The position numbers and the translations under genes are program-made. The notes below the pieces were generated by a model that was not told where the DNA came from, ran no database searches, and saw nothing but the letters and a program-made list of their open reading frames with translations. 64,000 nucleotides of DNA from Pedococcus cremeus. GTDB lineage: Bacteria; Actinomycetota; Actinomycetes; Actinomycetales; Dermatophilaceae. This document shows, piece by piece, positions 31,716-39,568 of this stretch. The stretch spans positions 186,001 through 250,000 of the forward strand of contig NZ_FOHB01000006.1 of assembly GCF_900111375.1 (NCBI RefSeq), in the 5' to 3' direction. Position 1 is the stretch's first letter. Each line of letters starts with the position of its first letter.

Positions 31716-33538
31716 TGGGCCGCCTCCTCGTCGGCCGCGACGGCGGCGCGTTCCGCAGCCTCACGGGCGTATGCCGTGACGAGGCGCTCGTAGCCCTCGC
31801 ACCGGTCGAGCAGCTCGGCGTGGGTGCCGTGGTCGATGACGTGTCCCCGCTCGAGGTAGATCACGTCGTCGGCCAGGACGATGGTCGACATGCGGTAGGC
31901 CACGACGAGCACCGTGGTGCCGGCGCTGGTGGAGCGCAGCGCGGAGAGGATGGACAGCTCCACGGAGGGATCCACGGCGCTGGTGGCGTCGTCGAGCACC
32001 AGCAGCTGCGGCCGACGAATGACCGCGCGGGCCAGGGCGACTCGCTGGCGCTGGCCGCCTGACAGGCTCGCGCCCCGCTCGCCGACCCGGGTGTCCAGGC
32101 CGTGCTCGAGGTGCTGGACGAAGCCGGTGGCCTGCGCGACCTCGAGTGCCTCCCAGACCTGCTCGTCGGTGAAGTCGCCGCCGAGGGTGACGTTGCCGCG
32201 CACCGTGTCGTCGAACATGAAGGTCTGCTGCGGCACGAGCACCCCGACCGACGGGACGCCGCCGCGGGTGACCTCCCGGACGTCGACGTCGTCGATGGTG
32301 ACCGACCCGCGGTGGGGGTCGACCAGGCGGAGGGTGAGGTTCGTCAGCGTCGACTTGCCGGAGCCGGTCGGGCCGACCAGCGCGGTGGTGGAGCCGGCCG
32401 GCACCTCGATCGTCACCCCGTGGATGGCCTGGTGCTGCGAGAGGCCACCCTCCTCGTCGACCACGTCGTAGAGGTAGTCGACGCCGCTGAGGTGGGCGCC
32501 GGACGCGCCCTGCTCCGGGATGTCTCGCTCGCCGTAGGTCATCTCGCCGGTCGCGCGCAGCACAGCGTCGACCCGCTCCCAGCCGACCACGGTGCGCGGC
32601 AGCTCGCCGAGCACCCAGCCGAGCGCGCGCACCGGGAAGGCGAGGATCGAGATGAGGTAGGCCATCTGGACCACCTCGGAGGGGGTGATCGCCCCGGAGG
32701 CGACGCGGCCGGTGCCGACCGCCAGCACGAGCAGCGTGCCGATGGTGGGGATCGCCTCGATGACCGGGTCGAAGGTGCCGCGGGTGCGCCCGACGGCGAT
32801 GTTGGCGTCCTTGAGCTTGTTCGCGACGACGGCGAAGCGCTCGGTCTCCTCCGCCTCGCGGCCCATCGCCTTGACGACCAGCCCCGCCTCGAAGCTCTCG
32901 TGGGCCACCTCCGACACGTCGGCGCGCAGCTGCTGGGCGCGGGTGACCCGGGGCGACATGTGGCGCTGGAAGACCATGTTGGCGACGAACAGGGCCGGGA
33001 AGACGGTGAGCCCGATGAGCGCCATCACCTGGTCGACGGCGAGCATCTGCACCACGCCGGCGACGAGCATGATGACCACGCCGAGGGCCATCGGCAGCGG
33101 CGCGAAGACGTTCCAGGTGGCCTCGACGTCGGCGTTGGCGTTGGAGAGCAGCTGGCCCGAGGGGTGCCTGTGGTGCCACGACAGGGGCAGGCGGAGGTAC
33201 TGCCGGGTGACCTGCCTGCGGAAGTCCGCGCCGACGTTGTACATCGTGACTCCCGCCGCGACACGGCGGATGACGACGCCGATGACGTTGAGCAGCACCA
33301 CGCCCACCATCCAGCCCGCGATCGCGAGGAGCTGGCTCGTGGTGACCTCGCCGGCCTCGACGGCGGGCGTGACGTACTCGCGCGTGACGCGGCCGATGAC
33401 CCAGGCGGTGCCCACGGTCATCACGCCGTAGAGGGCGCTCCCGGCGACGGCGAGGGCGAACCACCAGGGCTGTCGGCGCACGCCGATGCGGATGATGCCG
33501 AAGCTCCGACGCAGCGTCGGCACAGCGGCAGTGGACAC
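31712..33538 (-). CDS. ABC exporter half-transporter, degenerate ATPase half
   Basis: 608 residues from the GTG at 33538, with AGGAG 6 nt upstream. Membrane domain about 20-330, ATPase about 360-608. Walker A GPTGSGKSTLTNL and signature LSGGQ are canonical, but the catalytic Glu after Walker B is Asp (LLVLDDAT) and the switch His is Tyr (VLVVAYRMST). It therefore supplies a non-hydrolysing site, complementary to the defects in its partner. Substrate unknown. Confidence 0.9.
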   Translation of the reverse strand: MSTAAVPTLRRSFGIIRIGVRRQPWWFALAVAGSALYGVMTVGTAWVIGRVTREYVTPAVEAGEVTTSQLLAIAGWMVGVVLLNVIGVVIRRVAAGVTMYNVGADFRRQVTRQYLRLPLSWHHRHPSGQLLSNANADVEATWNVFAPLPMALGVVIMLVAGVVQMLAVDQVMALIGLTVFPALFVANMVFQRHMSPRVTRAQQLRADVSEVAHESFEAGLVVKAMGREAEETERFAVVANKLKDANIAVGRTRGTFDPVIEAIPTIGTLLVLAVGTGRVASGAITPSEVVQMAYLISILAFPVRALGWVLGELPRTVVGWERVDAVLRATGEMTYGERDIPEQGASGAHLSGVDYLYDVVDEEGGLSQHQAIHGVTIEVPAGSTTALVGPTGSGKSTLTNLTLRLVDPHRGSVTIDDVDVREVTRGGVPSVGVLVPQQTFMFDDTVRGNVTLGGDFTDEQVWEALEVAQATGFVQHLEHGLDTRVGERGASLSGGQRQRVALARAVIRRPQLLVLDDATSAVDPSVELSILSALRSTSAGTTVLVVAYRMSTIVLADDVIYLERGHVIDHGTHAELLDRCEGYERLVTAYAREAAERAAVAADEEAAQ

Positions 33539-33596
33539 ACGCAGCTCCTGGGAAGGAAGAAGGAGGGGGCGATCTGCAAGCCTCTCACGCGGCAGG

Positions 33597-33602
33597 CATG
33601 AT
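33597..33602 (+). promoter_or_regulatory. Possible -10 element of the TIGR03085 gene
   Basis: CATGAT, 7 nt before the ATG at 33610; supports 33610 over the in-frame ATGs at 33598 and 33601. Confidence 0.35.
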
Positions 33603-33609
33603 GGCGCGC

Positions 33610-34251
33610 ATGACCCACCACGCCCAGGCCGAGCGCGCAGCCCTCTGCGACACCTTCGAAGCGGTCGGGCCCCACGCGCCGACCCTCTGCGACCCCTGGG
33701 ACACCGCCGAGCTCGCGGCGCACCTGGTGATCCGGGAGCGGCGGCCGGACCTCGCCGTGGGCATCGTGGTGCCGAACCTGCGCGCCCGCACCGAGCGGGC
33801 GCAGCGGTCGTATGCCGCGAAGCCATGGCCCGAGCTCGTCGACCTCGTGCGCACCGGTCCCCCGGTGTGGTCGCCGACCCGGCTCGGCCCGGTGGACGAA
33901 GCGGTCAACATGCTGGAGTTCTTCGTCCACCACGAGGACGTCCTGCGGGCCCGGGCCTCCGGCCCCCAGCGCGAGGTGGGCGAGGACCTGCAGGCCGCGC
34001 TGTGGTCGTCCCTCGGCCGCCTTGGCAAGCTGCTCTTCCGGCGCGCCCGCACCGGCGTGGTGCTCCTCGCGCCCGGCCACGGCCGCCTGGTCGCGCACGG
34101 CCCGACCGGACTGGGCACCGTGATCCTGCAGGGTGAGCCGACCGAGCTGGTGCTCACCGGGTTCGGGCGCCCGCAGGCGGCCGCGATCGAGCCGCAGGGC
34201 TCCGCCGACGCGGTCCAGGCGCTGCTCGCCAGCCCGCTCGGGCTCGGCTGA
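33610..34251 (+). CDS. TIGR03085 family metal-binding protein (maleylpyruvate isomerase-like)
   Basis: 213 residues from the ATG at 33610. The N-terminal DinB-like helical bundle begins THHAQAERAALCDTFEAVGP, with the WDTAELAAHLVIRERRPD segment and a putative metal-binding His pair in MLEFFVHHEDVLRA. The family contains mycothiol-dependent isomerase relatives with no known substrate. Divergent from the ABC exporter. Its 3' end, including the stop codon, is tandemly duplicated. Confidence 0.75.
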   Translation: MTHHAQAERAALCDTFEAVGPHAPTLCDPWDTAELAAHLVIRERRPDLAVGIVVPNLRARTERAQRSYAAKPWPELVDLVRTGPPVWSPTRLGPVDEAVNMLEFFVHHEDVLRARASGPQREVGEDLQAALWSSLGRLGKLLFRRARTGVVLLAPGHGRLVAHGPTGLGTVILQGEPTELVLTGFGRPQAAAIEPQGSADAVQALLASPLGLG

Positions 34252-34284
34252 CGGGCCAGCCCGCTCGGGCTCAGCTGACGGGCC
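34231..34284 (+). repeat. 27-bp tandem duplication spanning a stop codon
   Basis: Units 34231-34257 and 34258-34284 differ at one position. The first contains the last codons and TGA of the TIGR03085 gene; the second is an untranslated copy. Confidence 0.9.
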
Positions 34285-34344
34285 GGTCAGCGCCGGCTCG
34301 GCCGATCGCGCAGCCGGTGGGTGGACCGAGCGCTCCGAACCGGC

Positions 34345-35118
34345 TCAGCGGACGCAGATGCCCTCGGCGCGCAGGGCGGCCTTGACGTCACCGACGGTGA
34401 GCTCGCCGAAGTGGAAGACGCTGGCGGCCAGCACCGCGTCGGCGCCCGCCTTGACGGCCGGGGCGAAGTGCTCGACCGCGCCGGCGCCGCCGCTGGCGAT
34501 GATCGGGATGTGGACCTGGCTGCGCACCTCACGGATCAGCTCGAGGTCGTAGCCGTCCTTGGTGCCGTCGGCGTCCATGGAGTTGAGGAGGATCTCGCCG
34601 GCCCCGAGCTCCGCGGTCCGAACGCACCACTCGACGGCGTCGATGCCGGTGCCGGTGCGGCCGCCGTGGGTGGTCACCTCGAACCCGCCGAGCAGGCTGC
34701 CGTCATCACCCCGGCGGCGACGGACGTCGGCTGAGAGCACCAGCACCTGGGAGCCGAACCGGGCCGCGATCTCGCTGATGAGCTCCGGGCGCGCGATGGC
34801 AGCCGTGTTGACCCCGACCTTGTCGGCTCCGGCTCGCAGCAGCCGGTCGACGTCGTCGACGGTGCGCACTCCCCCGCCGACGGTCAGCGGTATGAAGACC
34901 TGCTCGGCAGTGCGCCGCACCACGTCGTAGGTCGTCTCCCGGTTGCCGCTGCTGGCGGTGACGTCGAGGAAGGTGAGCTCGTCCGCACCCTGCCGGTCGT
35001 AGGCCTTGGCCAGCTCCACCGGGTCGCCCGCGTCGCGCAGGTTCTGGAACCGCACGCCCTTGACGACACGGCCGGCGTCGACGTCGAGACAGGGGATGAC
35101 ACGGGTGGCGACGCTCAC
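34345..35118 (-). CDS. hisF: Imidazole glycerol phosphate synthase cyclase subunit
   Basis: 257 residues from the GTG at 35118. TIM barrel with catalytic Asp residues in [15 protein letters not shown] and LVLSADVR, and the phosphate-binding LTVGGGVRT and [13 protein letters not shown]. With HisH (not in window) it makes IGP and AICAR. A TACCCT hexamer 6 nt upstream predicts a leaderless mRNA. It is now separated from hisI by the VOC/ABC block. Confidence 0.97.
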   Translation of the reverse strand: MSVATRVIPCLDVDAGRVVKGVRFQNLRDAGDPVELAKAYDRQGADELTFLDVTASSGNRETTYDVVRRTAEQVFIPLTVGGGVRTVDDVDRLLRAGADKVGVNTAAIARPELISEIAARFGSQVLVLSADVRRRRGDDGSLLGGFEVTTHGGRTGTGIDAVEWCVRTAELGAGEILLNSMDADGTKDGYDLELIREVRSQVHIPIIASGGAGAVEHFAPAVKAGADAVLAASVFHFGELTVGDVKAALRAEGICVR

Positions 35119-35124
35119 CGGCAC

Positions 35125-35130
35125 AGGGTA
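35125..35130 (-). promoter_or_regulatory. -10 element of hisF (leaderless)
   Basis: TACCCT on the minus strand, 6 nt before the GTG at 35118; only 6 bp from the -10 element of the divergent kinase-like gene. Confidence 0.5.
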
Positions 35131-35136
35131 TCCGTC

Positions 35137-35142
35137 TACGCT
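35137..35142 (+). promoter_or_regulatory. -10 element of the kinase-like gene (leaderless)
   Basis: TACGCT, 7 nt before the ATG at 35150, back to back with the hisF -10 element. Confidence 0.5.
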
Positions 35143-35149
35143 GGCGGCC

Positions 35150-35728
35150 ATGTCCGGTGACCTCATGGCGGAACGCGTGGCCGTCGTGGTCGCCCACGTC
35201 GACTCCAGCGAACCCCGTTGCGGCACAACGCGGCTGGTGGTGGTCGACGGCCCCAGCGGCGCGGGCAAGACCACGCTCGCGCGCCGGGTCGCCGACGAGC
35301 TGTCCGCCCCCACCGTGCACATGGACGACCTCTACCCCGGCTGGGACGGGCTGCACGACGGTGTCCTGAGGGCTCACGAGTGGGTCGCCGAGCCGCTCAG
35401 CCGCGGACTCCCCGCCCGCTACCGGCGGTGGGACTGGGCCCTGGACCGGTACGCCGAGTGGGTGCAGGTGCCGGCGTCCGACGTCGTGGTGCTCGAGGGC
35501 TGCGGGTCGGCCGTGCGGCCGGTCGGCGACGCTGCCTCGACGGTCGTGTGGGTGGAGGCCGACGAGCCGGTCCGGCACGCGCGCGGAATGGCGCGCGACG
35601 CGGCATACGAACCGTTCTGGGACCGGTGGGCCGCCCAGGAGAAGGACCTGTATGCCGTCGACGGCACCCGGGCGCGCGCCGACCTCCTCTTCGACACCAC
35701 CGGCGACGGTTACGTGCCGCTGCGGTGA
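35150..35728 (+). CDS. P-loop kinase-like protein (uridine kinase-like)
   Basis: 192 residues. P-loop [18 protein letters not shown] (about residues 33-50) is followed by a Asp-containing substrate motif, [14 protein letters not shown], that resembles the uridine kinase/nucleoside kinase family. It lacks obvious specificity motifs beyond that, so the phosphate acceptor is not assigned. Start fixed by the leaderless -10 element. It contains two octamer copies (35601, 35650) in opposite orientations. Confidence 0.75.
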   Translation: MSGDLMAERVAVVVAHVDSSEPRCGTTRLVVVDGPSGAGKTTLARRVADELSAPTVHMDDLYPGWDGLHDGVLRAHEWVAEPLSRGLPARYRRWDWALDRYAEWVQVPASDVVVLEGCGSAVRPVGDAASTVVWVEADEPVRHARGMARDAAYEPFWDRWAAQEKDLYAVDGTRARADLLFDTTGDGYVPLR

Positions 35729-35807
35729 CCTGCCGCTGGTCCGTTCTCGGGACCATGGACCCGCCGACCTCGTCCTTCTGCACCTGTTGGCGCAGCCGGT
35801 GGCGACC

Positions 35808-35813
35808 TAGCCT
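35808..35813 (+). promoter_or_regulatory. -10 element of the alpha/beta hydrolase gene (leaderless)
   Basis: TAGCCT, 6 nt before the GTG at 35820. Confidence 0.55.
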
Positions 35814-35819
35814 GCGAAC

Positions 35820-36632
35820 GTGGGCCAGCTCGGCCAGCGGGAGCGAGTCACCCTGTCGACGGGAGTGACCGTCCCGGTCACGCAGCAGGGGGACCCATCG
35901 GGTCCTGCCCTGGTGCTGATCCACGCCTGGGCAGAGGCCACCGGCAGCTTCGACCGGCTGGTGCCCCGGTTCCCGCGGTGGCTGCGGATCGTCGCCTTCG
36001 ACCTGCGCGGCCACGGCGGTGCGTCCCGGCCGCCCGACGGGTACCGCCTCATGGACTTCGCGGCCGACGTGGTGGCGGTCCTCGACCACCTCAGGATCGA
36101 CAGGGCCACGCTGGTCGGCTCGTCGAGCGGGGGCTACATCGCCCAGCAGGTCGCGCGTGTGCACCCCACGCGCGTCGCGGGCCTGGTGCTCGTCGGGTCC
36201 CCGCACAGCATGCGCGTCCGGCCGCCCTTCGCCGACGAGGTGGAGCGGCTGCGCGACCCGGTGGACGCCGACTGGGTGCGGGCGTCGCTGAGCTGGTTCC
36301 CCCTCTACGCGCGGGTGCCCGAGTGGTACCTGCGGGACCGTGTGCAGGACGGCCTGAACACCCCGGCGCTCGTGTGGCGCAAGACGCTGCAGGGGTTCCT
36401 GGAGGCCGAGCCACCGACCTTGCGCCAGCGCCTGCCCGGGCCCGCGCTGGTGGTCTGGGGCGCGCACGACCGGGTGCTGTCGCGGGCGAGCCAGGAGGCG
36501 CTCGTGCGCTCGATCGAGGACTCGAGCCTGCTCGTCTACGAGGACACCGGCCACCTCGTGCTGTGGGAGCAGCCCGTCCGGGTTGCCAACGACGCGACCC
36601 GGTTCGTGGAGACCATGGTCGCCACCAGTTGA
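35820..36632 (+). CDS. Alpha/beta hydrolase
   Basis: 270 residues. Oxyanion region LVLIHAWAEATGSFD, conserved FDLRGHGGAS, nucleophile elbow VGSSSGGYIAQ (Ser about residue 102), acid in VWGAHDRVLS and His in YEDTGHLVLWEQP. Cytosolic esterase, lipase or haloperoxidase-type; substrate unknown. Convergent with the HEAT-repeat gene, whose 3' end is partly duplicated in the 46-nt gap between them. Confidence 0.82.
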   Translation: MGQLGQRERVTLSTGVTVPVTQQGDPSGPALVLIHAWAEATGSFDRLVPRFPRWLRIVAFDLRGHGGASRPPDGYRLMDFAADVVAVLDHLRIDRATLVGSSSGGYIAQQVARVHPTRVAGLVLVGSPHSMRVRPPFADEVERLRDPVDADWVRASLSWFPLYARVPEWYLRDRVQDGLNTPALVWRKTLQGFLEAEPPTLRQRLPGPALVVWGAHDRVLSRASQEALVRSIEDSSLLVYEDTGHLVLWEQPVRVANDATRFVETMVATS

Positions 36633-36662
36633 TCGCCTCCACGGACCAGAGCGGCGCCGGGG

Positions 36663-36690
36663 ACAAGAGCTGAGCTGGCTACAAGAGCTG
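36663..36690. repeat. Short direct repeat at the HEAT gene 3' end
   Basis: ACAAGAGCTG occurs at 36663-36672 and 36681-36690 (period 18). The second copy overlaps the stop codon of the HEAT-repeat gene. Confidence 0.6.
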
Positions 36691-37383
36691 GGCGAGCCGC
36701 TTCTTCTTCCGGTTCTCCCGCACGACCCACGCGACGTCGGCGTCGCCTTCGGCCTCCTCGGTCAGCGCGGTGAACAGGGGCAGGCCTCGCTCGGGGTCGG
36801 CGGCGACGGCCACGCTCCAGCAGTAGCCCAGCCCCTGGCGCAGCACCCGCAGGTGCGGGTCGCGCCGCTGGTCCGGTGGCGTGGCGGCCAGGCGCTCGGT
36901 CGACACTCGGCACGCCTCCAGTGCTGCTGCGACCGCCTCCTCGCTCCTGAGCAGGCGCGGTTCACAGATGCCCGCCACCGCTGCGCGCTGGACGAGCGGG
37001 TCGGGGTCACGCGCCCAGGCATGAACGACGAGGAGCAGTCTCGGCAGGTCGGCGTCCCCCACCCGCTGGATTGCCATGGCCACCGCCTCACGCACCCGCC
37101 ACCGCTCGTCGGAGGCGTAGACCCAGAGCCGCGCCTCCAGGTCCGGGGACGGGTTCTCGGCCAGCTTTTGGCCGAGAGCGACGACCCCCGCGAAGGTCAG
37201 GTACTCGTCGCCGGTCGCGAGAAGGTCCTCGACGACCTCCGGGTTCGCCTGGTCAGCGAAGGCCTGCGCCAGCTCAATGTTGCCGCGCGGCCCCGGGAGG
37301 TTGGAGTGGTCGGTGAGGTAGCTCCGCCACTCGCTGCTCGGGAGCTCGCGCAGAGCCGTCCGGTACTCCTCGACCCGGGTCAC
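36679..37383 (-). CDS. HEAT-repeat-like protein
   Basis: 234 residues from the GTG at 37383. Alpha-solenoid helices repeat with HEAT-like spacing (FAGVVALGQKLAENPSPDLE, VREAVAMAIQRVGDADLPRL, VQRAAVAGICEPRLLRSEEA). No catalytic motif, so a protein-binding scaffold is most likely. The C-terminus is basic (RENRKKKRLAQLL). TACGCT 6 nt before the GTG supports this start. Confidence 0.7.
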   Translation of the reverse strand: MTRVEEYRTALRELPSSEWRSYLTDHSNLPGPRGNIELAQAFADQANPEVVEDLLATGDEYLTFAGVVALGQKLAENPSPDLEARLWVYASDERWRVREAVAMAIQRVGDADLPRLLLVVHAWARDPDPLVQRAAVAGICEPRLLRSEEAVAAALEACRVSTERLAATPPDQRRDPHLRVLRQGLGYCWSVAVAADPERGLPLFTALTEEAEGDADVAWVVRENRKKKRLAQLL

Positions 37384-37389
37384 GTCTCC

Positions 37390-37395
37390 AGCGTA
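37390..37395 (-). promoter_or_regulatory. -10 element of the HEAT-repeat gene (leaderless)
   Basis: TACGCT on the minus strand, 6 nt before the GTG at 37383. Confidence 0.5.
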
Positions 37396-37548
37396 GGACC
37401 GTTGGTCCACAGGCTGCTGTATGCCGCCACACCATCCACAGGTGACGCCTTGTCGCTTGCGCGAGGCGACTCGGTATGCCGCCAAAGTGCCTGTGCCACA
37501 GACCTTTCCGTTCGCTCACGGTCAAAGTGGGTTGTCGGCGGTCGCCCC

Positions 37549-37554
37549 TAGTGT
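37549..37554 (+). promoter_or_regulatory. -10 element of the DUF222 gene (leaderless)
   Basis: TAGTGT, 7 nt before the ATG at 37562. The 178-nt divergent region also holds two direct octamer copies (37419, 37474). Confidence 0.5.
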
Positions 37555-37561
37555 TGTGGTC

Positions 37562-38875
37562 ATGGAGGGGACACCAGCGACGCAGCTGAGCCTGGCCGAG
37601 TGCCGGGAGCTGATCGCTGCCACCACGGAGGCGCTCCGAATGGTGGGCGACATGACGTGGCAGGCCCCGTCCGGTGGTGGTCCCGACGGTCTGTCCGGGC
37701 TGATGGGCGAGGTCGACGCCCTGGTGATGGCCGGCGAGGCCGGCAGGGTGGCGGTGCTGCGGGAGGCGATGAACCGCGGCGAGTCCGACGGCGGGTCGGC
37801 GGCGCTGACCACCGCGCAGTGGGTCCGTCGCCACGCCCCGTCGACCATCGCCGGTGGGGCGGCGGCCATCGTGTCGGTGGCCACCGCGTTCGGCAAGCGC
37901 GCCAACGGCCCGGTGAAGGAGGCGGTCGAGTCCGGCCGGCTGCCGGTGCGGTCCGCGGCGGTGGTGGTGTCCGAGGCCGACAAGCTGCGACCGCTGCTGG
38001 CGGACGGTGCCGAGCCGCACGTGCTCGAGGGGCTGATCGGGATGGCCGAGCAGCACGGCCCGTCCGGGTGCCGGCTGCTGCGCGACGGGCTGATCGCCAA
38101 GTACGGGCGCCAGGACGTGCTCCAGGACCAGCAGAACATGGGCAAGTCCTTCATCCGGCTCTCCCAGCCCCAGGACACCGGCGCAGAGACCTTCGAGTAC
38201 CGGCTCACCCTCGACGTGGAGGGCAAGGCCGTCCTCGAGGCCGCGCTCGGGCCGTTGTCGGCGCCGAGACCGGTCGACGGGGAGCGCGACCTGCGCAGCA
38301 GCGACCGGCGCCGTGGTGACGCCCTCATCTCCCTGGTGCGCCGGGCGGTCGGAGCCGGGGACGAGGTCGGCAAGACCAACAAGACCACCCTGCTGCTGAC
38401 GATGAGCTACGACGACCTCAAGGACCGGCTCGGGGCGGCCACCACCCTCGGGGGCCTGGACGCGGGCACCCACCTGGCCCCCGAGACGGTGCGGCGGCTG
38501 TGCTGCGACGGGTCCGTCATCCCCATCGTCCTGGGAAGCGGCGGCGAGGTCATGGACTGGGGTCTGGAGAAGCGGTTCTTCACCGACGCCCAGACCAAAC
38601 GGCTCTGGCTGCGCGACGGCGGCTGCACCTACCCCGGGTGCGGGGCGCCCCCGCAGTGGACCGACGCCCACCACCTCGTGCACTGGGCCGACCTCGGACC
38701 CTCCGACCTGGCCAACGGGGCGCTGCTCTGCGAGCGGCACCACACCATCGTCCACACCCGCCGCCTGGCTGGTCGCGTCGTGCAGGGGTCGTTCGGGGAA
38801 CGGGTCGAGTGGGACCTCACCCGCGGCTCATACGACGACCTCCTCGCCCGCCGCGCCGCGCAGGAACCAGCGTGA
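37562..38875 (+). CDS. DUF222 / HNH endonuclease domain protein (13E12 repeat family)
   Basis: 437 residues. The N-terminal DUF222 domain (about 10-300) is followed by an HNH nuclease module with zinc/active-site residues: GGCTYPGCGAPPQWTDAHH, a linker, then LLCERHHTIVH. The family is abundant and multicopy in actinobacteria, with a suspected mobile or selfish past and no established role. The ATG at 37562 is chosen from the leaderless -10. A GC hairpin follows. No insertion boundaries are visible. Confidence 0.88.
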   Translation: MEGTPATQLSLAECRELIAATTEALRMVGDMTWQAPSGGGPDGLSGLMGEVDALVMAGEAGRVAVLREAMNRGESDGGSAALTTAQWVRRHAPSTIAGGAAAIVSVATAFGKRANGPVKEAVESGRLPVRSAAVVVSEADKLRPLLADGAEPHVLEGLIGMAEQHGPSGCRLLRDGLIAKYGRQDVLQDQQNMGKSFIRLSQPQDTGAETFEYRLTLDVEGKAVLEAALGPLSAPRPVDGERDLRSSDRRRGDALISLVRRAVGAGDEVGKTNKTTLLLTMSYDDLKDRLGAATTLGGLDAGTHLAPETVRRLCCDGSVIPIVLGSGGEVMDWGLEKRFFTDAQTKRLWLRDGGCTYPGCGAPPQWTDAHHLVHWADLGPSDLANGALLCERHHTIVHTRRLAGRVVQGSFGERVEWDLTRGSYDDLLARRAAQEPA

Positions 38876-38887
38876 CCCCGCCCCACA

Positions 38888-38908
38888 CCCCGCCAGCCGC
38901 CGGCGGGG
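38888..38908 (+). terminator. Hairpin after the DUF222 gene
   Basis: 7-bp GC stem (38888-38894 with 38902-38908), 7-nt loop, 12 nt after the stop codon; no T-tract. Confidence 0.5.
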
Positions 38909-38978
38909 CCATCGGCATGTCCGGGTCGACGTCGGTGACGCACTGAGCACGCACAGCGCGGCGGGGGGACGTCACCGC

Positions 38979-38984
38979 CATAAT
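38979..38984 (+). promoter_or_regulatory. -10 element of the DUF4287 gene (leaderless)
   Basis: CATAAT, 6 nt before the ATG at 38991; five of six bases match TATAAT. Confidence 0.6.
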
Positions 38985-38990
38985 CGCCGC

Positions 38991-39566
38991 ATGGAACCGG
39001 CAGACATGATGGCCGCCGTCACCGCCTCACTGAAGGAGCGGACCGGTCGCACCCTCGAGGACTGGGTGGAGGAGGTGCACAAGGCAGGTCTCGACCCGCT
39101 GGACCAGAAGTCGGTGCGCAGGTGGCTCAAGGACGAGCACGGGGTGCCCCAGAACTCGCAGTGGGCCATCGCCGACGCCGCCGCCCGCAATGCCGGCTGG
39201 GTCCGCCCGGATACTGACAGCTACACCGACACCCTCTACTCCGGCGCCAAGGCCCACCTGCGACCGGTGCACGACGCCGTCATCGCGCTCGCTGAGGGGC
39301 TGGGCGACGACACCCACCGCGAGGGCCGCAGCACCTACATCCCCGTGGTGCGCGCGACCCAGTTCGTGGCCGTGGGCCCCGGACCCCGCGACACGGTGCG
39401 GGTCGGCTTCCGGTACCGCGAGGACGTACCCGACGACGAGCGCCTCTCGCCTGCCAAGGGGTTCGCCCAGGCGACGCACTGGCTGCACCTGTCGGCTGAC
39501 GCCGACGAGGACGACCTGCGCTCACTCGAGCCCCTGCTCGAGGCTGCCTACGAGCAGAACGCCTGA
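38991..39566 (+). CDS. DUF4287/DUF5655 domain protein
   Basis: 191 residues. The N-terminal DUF4287 helix-rich domain (ASLKERTGRTLEDWVEEVHK, then RRWLKDEHGVPQNSQWAIAD) is followed by a DUF5655-like domain (LYSGAKAHLRPVHDAVIALA). Function unknown; relatives are often described as putative DNA-binding or transport-associated, without proof. It is followed after 2 nt by the FUSC gene, so they are likely cotranscribed. Confidence 0.78.
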   Translation: MEPADMMAAVTASLKERTGRTLEDWVEEVHKAGLDPLDQKSVRRWLKDEHGVPQNSQWAIADAAARNAGWVRPDTDSYTDTLYSGAKAHLRPVHDAVIALAEGLGDDTHREGRSTYIPVVRATQFVAVGPGPRDTVRVGFRYREDVPDDERLSPAKGFAQATHWLHLSADADEDDLRSLEPLLEAAYEQNA

Positions 39567-39568
39567 GC

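Noticed and set aside
37562-38875. DUF222/HNH gene as part of an intron or intein
   Set aside because: The gene is free-standing with its own promoter-like element and a hairpin; no interrupted host gene or splicing motifs are visible.
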